A stretch of 8,741 nt of DNA, taken from assembly GCA_017409915.1 (NCBI GenBank), contig JAFQRU010000121.1, positions 1-8,741 of the forward strand. The letters are read 5' to 3'. Position 1 is the first letter of the stretch; each line of letters begins with the position of its first letter. The translations under genes and the position numbers were made by a program. This document shows positions 6,200 to 8,741 of the stretch, piece after piece. This DNA comes from Clostridia bacterium (lineage in GTDB: Bacteria > Bacillota > Clostridia > Monoglobales > Monoglobaceae). The notes beneath the pieces are model-generated. The model was given only the letters and a program-made list of their open reading frames with translations. It did not search any database and had not been told where the DNA came from.

Positions 6200-8254
6200 G
6201 TGAAAATGGAGGACAGCGTTCAATTTGTCCGTGGCGTTGGCGAAAAAAGAGCAAAAACCTTTGAAAAATTGGGCATTAAAACTGTTTCCGATTTGCTTTA
6301 TCATCTGCCCAGAGACTATGAAGACAGGTCTGATATTAAGAATATCTGCGACCTTATTGACGGGGAAAAGGTGTGCATTTTGGGGCGCATAACTGCCCTC
6401 CCCCGCTCTTTCAGGAGCAAAAACGGCCTTATGGTAACTCAGGCCACGGTTTCAGACGGAACAGGGATTATGAAAATAACCTGGTTCAACGCAAAATATA
6501 TTGAAAATCAGCTCCGGGGAGACAGAGAGTTTGTCTTTTTCGGGGAGGCTACATACAGAGGCAGAAATGCGGAAATGGTAAATCCCGTTGTTGAAAAATA
6601 TGACGGCGGAGGGAAGAAGACGGGAAGAATTGTCCCAATTTATCCTCTTTGCGCAGGAATTTCCCAGTATATGCTCCGCTCTGCCATTGAGAACGCCATT
6701 GAGAATCTTGAAGACAAAATCCCCAATACTGTTCCGGAGAAAATTGCGAAAAAATGCGCTCTTTTAGATACGGAAAAAGCTATGCGGGAAATTCATTTTC
6801 CTGAGGATTTTGACAGCTTTAAAAGAGCAAAGTATTCCCTTGCCTTTGAGGAACTTCTTGTTATGCAGACGGGCATCCAGATTTTAAAAGGGGACAGAAA
6901 GAACTACACCGCCGAGCCTTTTTCGGATGTTAAATGCATAGGGGAACTTGCGAAATCTCTGCCTTTTGAGCTTACTGGGGCGCAGAAAAGGGTTATAAAC
7001 GAAATTTGCGCCGACCTTAAAAAGAATGTTCCCATGAACAGACTTGTTCAGGGAGATGTTGGCTCGGGTAAAACCGTTGTTGCGGCGGCGGCAATGTTTA
7101 GCGCTGTCCGTTCAGGCTATCAGGGGGCGATGATTGCCCCGACGGAAATTCTGGCAAAGCAACACTATAAGAGCTTTACTAAAATGTTTGAGAATATGGG
7201 GGTCAAGGTTGCCCTTTTAGTTGGCGGAAAAAGCAAGGGAAAAACCATAGTTTTAGAAAAAATAGCAAGTGGCGAAATTGATATTGTTGTTGGAACCCAT
7301 GCGGTTTTAACGGCGAATGTCAATTTCAAAAACCTTGCCCTTGCGGTAACTGACGAGCAACACCGTTTTGGCGTTAAGCAAAGAGCGACACTTACGGAAA
7401 AGGGCAAAAATGTTCATACTCTTGTTATGACAGCAACCCCCATACCAAGAACACTTTCCCTGATTTTATACGGCGACCTTGATGTTTCCGTAATTGACGA
7501 GCTCCCTCCCGGACGAAAAGAGGTCCAGACTTTCGCTGTCGGGGAGAATATGAGAGCGAGAGTCAATAAGTTTATCGCCTCAAAAATCGCCGAGGGTCGT
7601 CAGGTTTATATTGTCTGCCCCTTGGTTGAGGAAAGCGAGCTCTTAACTGCAAAAGCGGCGGTTGAATATGCTGAAAGCTTAAAGGCGGGAAGCTTTAAAA
7701 ACTATAATATCGATGTTATCCACGGCAAAATGAAAGCAAAAGAAAAAGACGCCGTTATGGAGAGATTTTCTAAGGGCGAAACGGATATTTTGGTTTCAAC
7801 AACCGTAATTGAAGTTGGGGTGGATGTCCCCAATGCAACGGTTATGGTCATTGAAAATGCGGAGAGATTCGGCCTTTCCCAGCTCCATCAGCTCCGGGGA
7901 AGAATAAGGCGAGGAGAGCATGAGGCCTTTTGCATAATGTTCAATAAATCAAGCGGAGAAATCGCAAAAGAGAGAATGAAGATTATGCAGGAGACAAACG
8001 ACGGATTTAAGATTTCTGAAAAGGATTTGCTTCTTCGTGGGCCGGGCGAATTTTTCGGGGTTAGGCAGCACGGTCTTCCTGAACTTAAAATCGCCAATTT
8101 AGCAGAAGATATGGAAATTCTTAAAATGGCGCAAATGGCGTCTGAGGAGATTATCGGGGAAGATAAAACCCTGTCCCGACCTGAAAATAAAAATCTCAAA
8201 AATCGTGTTATGAGAAAATACGAAGAGGTTGGCGGGAGAGGAATATTAAACTAA
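6200..8254 (+). CDS. recG: ATP-dependent DNA helicase RecG
   Basis: RecG is a superfamily 2 motor that remodels stalled replication forks and branched recombination intermediates. Its 684 residues match the usual 680-695. The N-terminal wedge region includes RGVGEKRAKTFEKLGI (11-26) and the OB-fold around 55-130. Helicase motifs run in order: Walker A GDVGSGKT (285-292), APTEILAKQH (313-322), the RecG-type DEQH box (385-388), TATPIPRT (411-418), the domain-2 segment VIHGKMK (506-512), VSTTVIEVGVDVPNAT (532-547) and motif VI, QLRGRIRRG (564-572). The C-terminal RecG segment LLLRGPGEFFGVRQHG (610-625) is intact. The oddity is R570 in motif VI, where most relatives have Gly (GRVGRG). The gene starts at GTG, chosen for its ribosome site, and ends 7 bases before a strong terminator, so it closes the Gls24-fakA-recG unit. 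Confidence 0.97.
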   Translation: MKMEDSVQFVRGVGEKRAKTFEKLGIKTVSDLLYHLPRDYEDRSDIKNICDLIDGEKVCILGRITALPRSFRSKNGLMVTQATVSDGTGIMKITWFNAKYIENQLRGDREFVFFGEATYRGRNAEMVNPVVEKYDGGGKKTGRIVPIYPLCAGISQYMLRSAIENAIENLEDKIPNTVPEKIAKKCALLDTEKAMREIHFPEDFDSFKRAKYSLAFEELLVMQTGIQILKGDRKNYTAEPFSDVKCIGELAKSLPFELTGAQKRVINEICADLKKNVPMNRLVQGDVGSGKTVVAAAAMFSAVRSGYQGAMIAPTEILAKQHYKSFTKMFENMGVKVALLVGGKSKGKTIVLEKIASGEIDIVVGTHAVLTANVNFKNLALAVTDEQHRFGVKQRATLTEKGKNVHTLVMTATPIPRTLSLILYGDLDVSVIDELPPGRKEVQTFAVGENMRARVNKFIASKIAEGRQVYIVCPLVEESELLTAKAAVEYAESLKAGSFKNYNIDVIHGKMKAKEKDAVMERFSKGETDILVSTTVIEVGVDVPNATVMVIENAERFGLSQLHQLRGRIRRGEHEAFCIMFNKSSGEIAKERMKIMQETNDGFKISEKDLLLRGPGEFFGVRQHGLPELKIANLAEDMEILKMAQMASEEIIGEDKTLSRPENKNLKNRVMRKYEEVGGRGILN

Positions 8255-8261
8255 AAACAAT

Positions 8262-8295
8262 AGGGACTTTGACACCTTGTCAAAGTCCCTTTTTT
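8262..8295 (+). terminator. Strong intrinsic terminator after recG
   Basis: Perfect 13-base arms (8262-8274 and 8278-8290) enclose the three-base loop CCT. The right arm runs into T residues at 8290-8295, with an A-rich stretch just upstream. It is the only textbook terminator in the window and separates recG from the lepA promoter. Confidence 0.93.
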
Positions 8296-8307
8296 GACGG
8301 CTTATAG

Positions 8308-8336
8308 TTGACAATAGGGCAGAAATATTATATAAT
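8308..8336 (+). promoter_or_regulatory. Perfect-consensus sigma-A promoter for lepA
   Basis: TTGACA (8308-8313), 17 bases, then TATAAT (8331-8336): both hexamers match the consensus at all 12 positions. It begins 12 bases after the T tract of the recG terminator. The predicted start near 8343 leaves a leader of about 25 bases carrying only the ribosome site GGAAGGA (8353-8359). Confidence 0.9.
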
Positions 8337-8367
8337 TTAAGGGATAATATGCGGAAGGAAAAAGCTA

Positions 8368-8741
8368 ATGAACGATTATCAAAAAAGAATAAGAAATTTT
8401 TCAATAATTGCACATATTGACCACGGGAAGTCAACCTTGGCTGACCGCCTTTTGGAGAAAACAGGGGTGCTTACTCAGCGTGAGATGCAGGCCCAGATTC
8501 TTGATAATATGGAGCTTGAACGGGAGAGGGGAATAACCATTAAAGCTCGTGCCGTTAAGCTTATCCATAAGGCGAAGGATAACGAGGAGTATGTCCTCAA
8601 TTTAATTGACACTCCGGGGCATGTTGACTTTAACTATGAGGTTTCCCGAAGCCTTGCTGCTTGCGAGGGGGCAATTTTGGTTGTTGATGCGGCTCAGGGT
8701 ATTGAAGCTCAGACTCTTGCGAATACCTATCTTGCCATAGA
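8368..8741 (+). CDS. lepA: Elongation factor 4 (LepA), 5' part (3' end outside window)
   Basis: LepA/EF4 is a ribosome-associated translational GTPase that acts on elongating or initiating ribosomes and has been linked to back-translocation and ribosome biogenesis. The first 124 residues of about 600 are present. The G1 P-loop is AHIDHGKST (15-23); the G2/switch I region holds [19 protein letters not shown] (45-63), whose ITIKA form is typical of LepA rather than EF-G or BipA; G3 is DTPGHVDF (81-88). The N-terminus [21 protein letters not shown] is family-like, and the segment REMQAQ (38-43) is also a LepA hallmark. The ATG has GGAAGGA 8 bases upstream. The gene lies directly after its own promoter, and in many Firmicutes lepA is followed by hemN, which cannot be seen here. 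The G4 and later domains lie beyond the window. Confidence 0.96.
   Translation, partial: MNDYQKRIRNFSIIAHIDHGKSTLADRLLEKTGVLTQREMQAQILDNMELERERGITIKARAVKLIHKAKDNEEYVLNLIDTPGHVDFNYEVSRSLAACEGAILVVDAAQGIEAQTLANTYLAI

Noticed and set aside
1..8741. Undescribed defence, mobile or RNA-based system
   Set aside because: All dense coding is explained by conserved housekeeping families, there are no repeats, integrase, att-like sites or long unexplained gaps, and codon use looks uniform along the window.

Overview
The window reads as ordinary chromosomal housekeeping DNA from a low-to-moderate G+C Gram-positive bacterium, most likely an anaerobe-type member of the Clostridia. The reasons are the strong Shine-Dalgarno sites of AAGGAGG type, the Firmicutes gene set and neighbourhoods (rimO-pgsA, acpP-rnc, Gls24-fakA-recG), a fatty-acid kinase FakA, and a DUF896 (YnzC-like) small protein. 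Every gene is on the + strand, coding density is high, and TGA is used as a normal stop. The longest non-coding gap is about 110 bases. I see no mobile element, CRISPR array, tRNA, rRNA or riboswitch.

The layout suggests four transcription units. (1) Bases 1-1638: the 3' part of rimO (S12 methylthiotransferase) and pgsA (phosphatidylglycerophosphate synthase). (2) From a sigma-A-type promoter at 1646-1674: acpP, rnc, a radical SAM gene of the short Elp3-like family, a 57-residue DUF896 gene, and a PptA-like tautomerase. These are tightly packed, with ATGA or TAATG overlaps or abutting stop/start codons. (3) From a promoter at 4079-4107: an Asp23/Gls24 family gene, fakA and recG, ending at a strong intrinsic terminator at 8262-8295. 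(4) From a perfect-consensus promoter at 8308-8336: lepA, cut off by the window end.

Functionally the genes mix phospholipid and fatty-acid supply (pgsA, acpP, fakA), ribosome and RNA work (rimO, rnc, lepA, perhaps the radical SAM protein) and DNA repair (recG). In Bacillus the Gls24-fakA...recG...acpP-rnc genes lie in one cluster. Here the pieces are present in the opposite relative order, and plsX/fabD/fabG and smc are not next to acpP-rnc. Two intercistronic hairpins, after acpP and after fakA, look like partial terminators that could lower expression of rnc and recG relative to the upstream gene.

I found no convincing new biological system. The items most worth a second look are a Gly-to-Arg change in RecG motif VI, the conserved but functionally unassigned radical SAM gene translationally coupled to RNase III, the attenuator-like hairpins, and a strong AAG-CTT codon-pair preference that enriches the AAGCTT palindrome.
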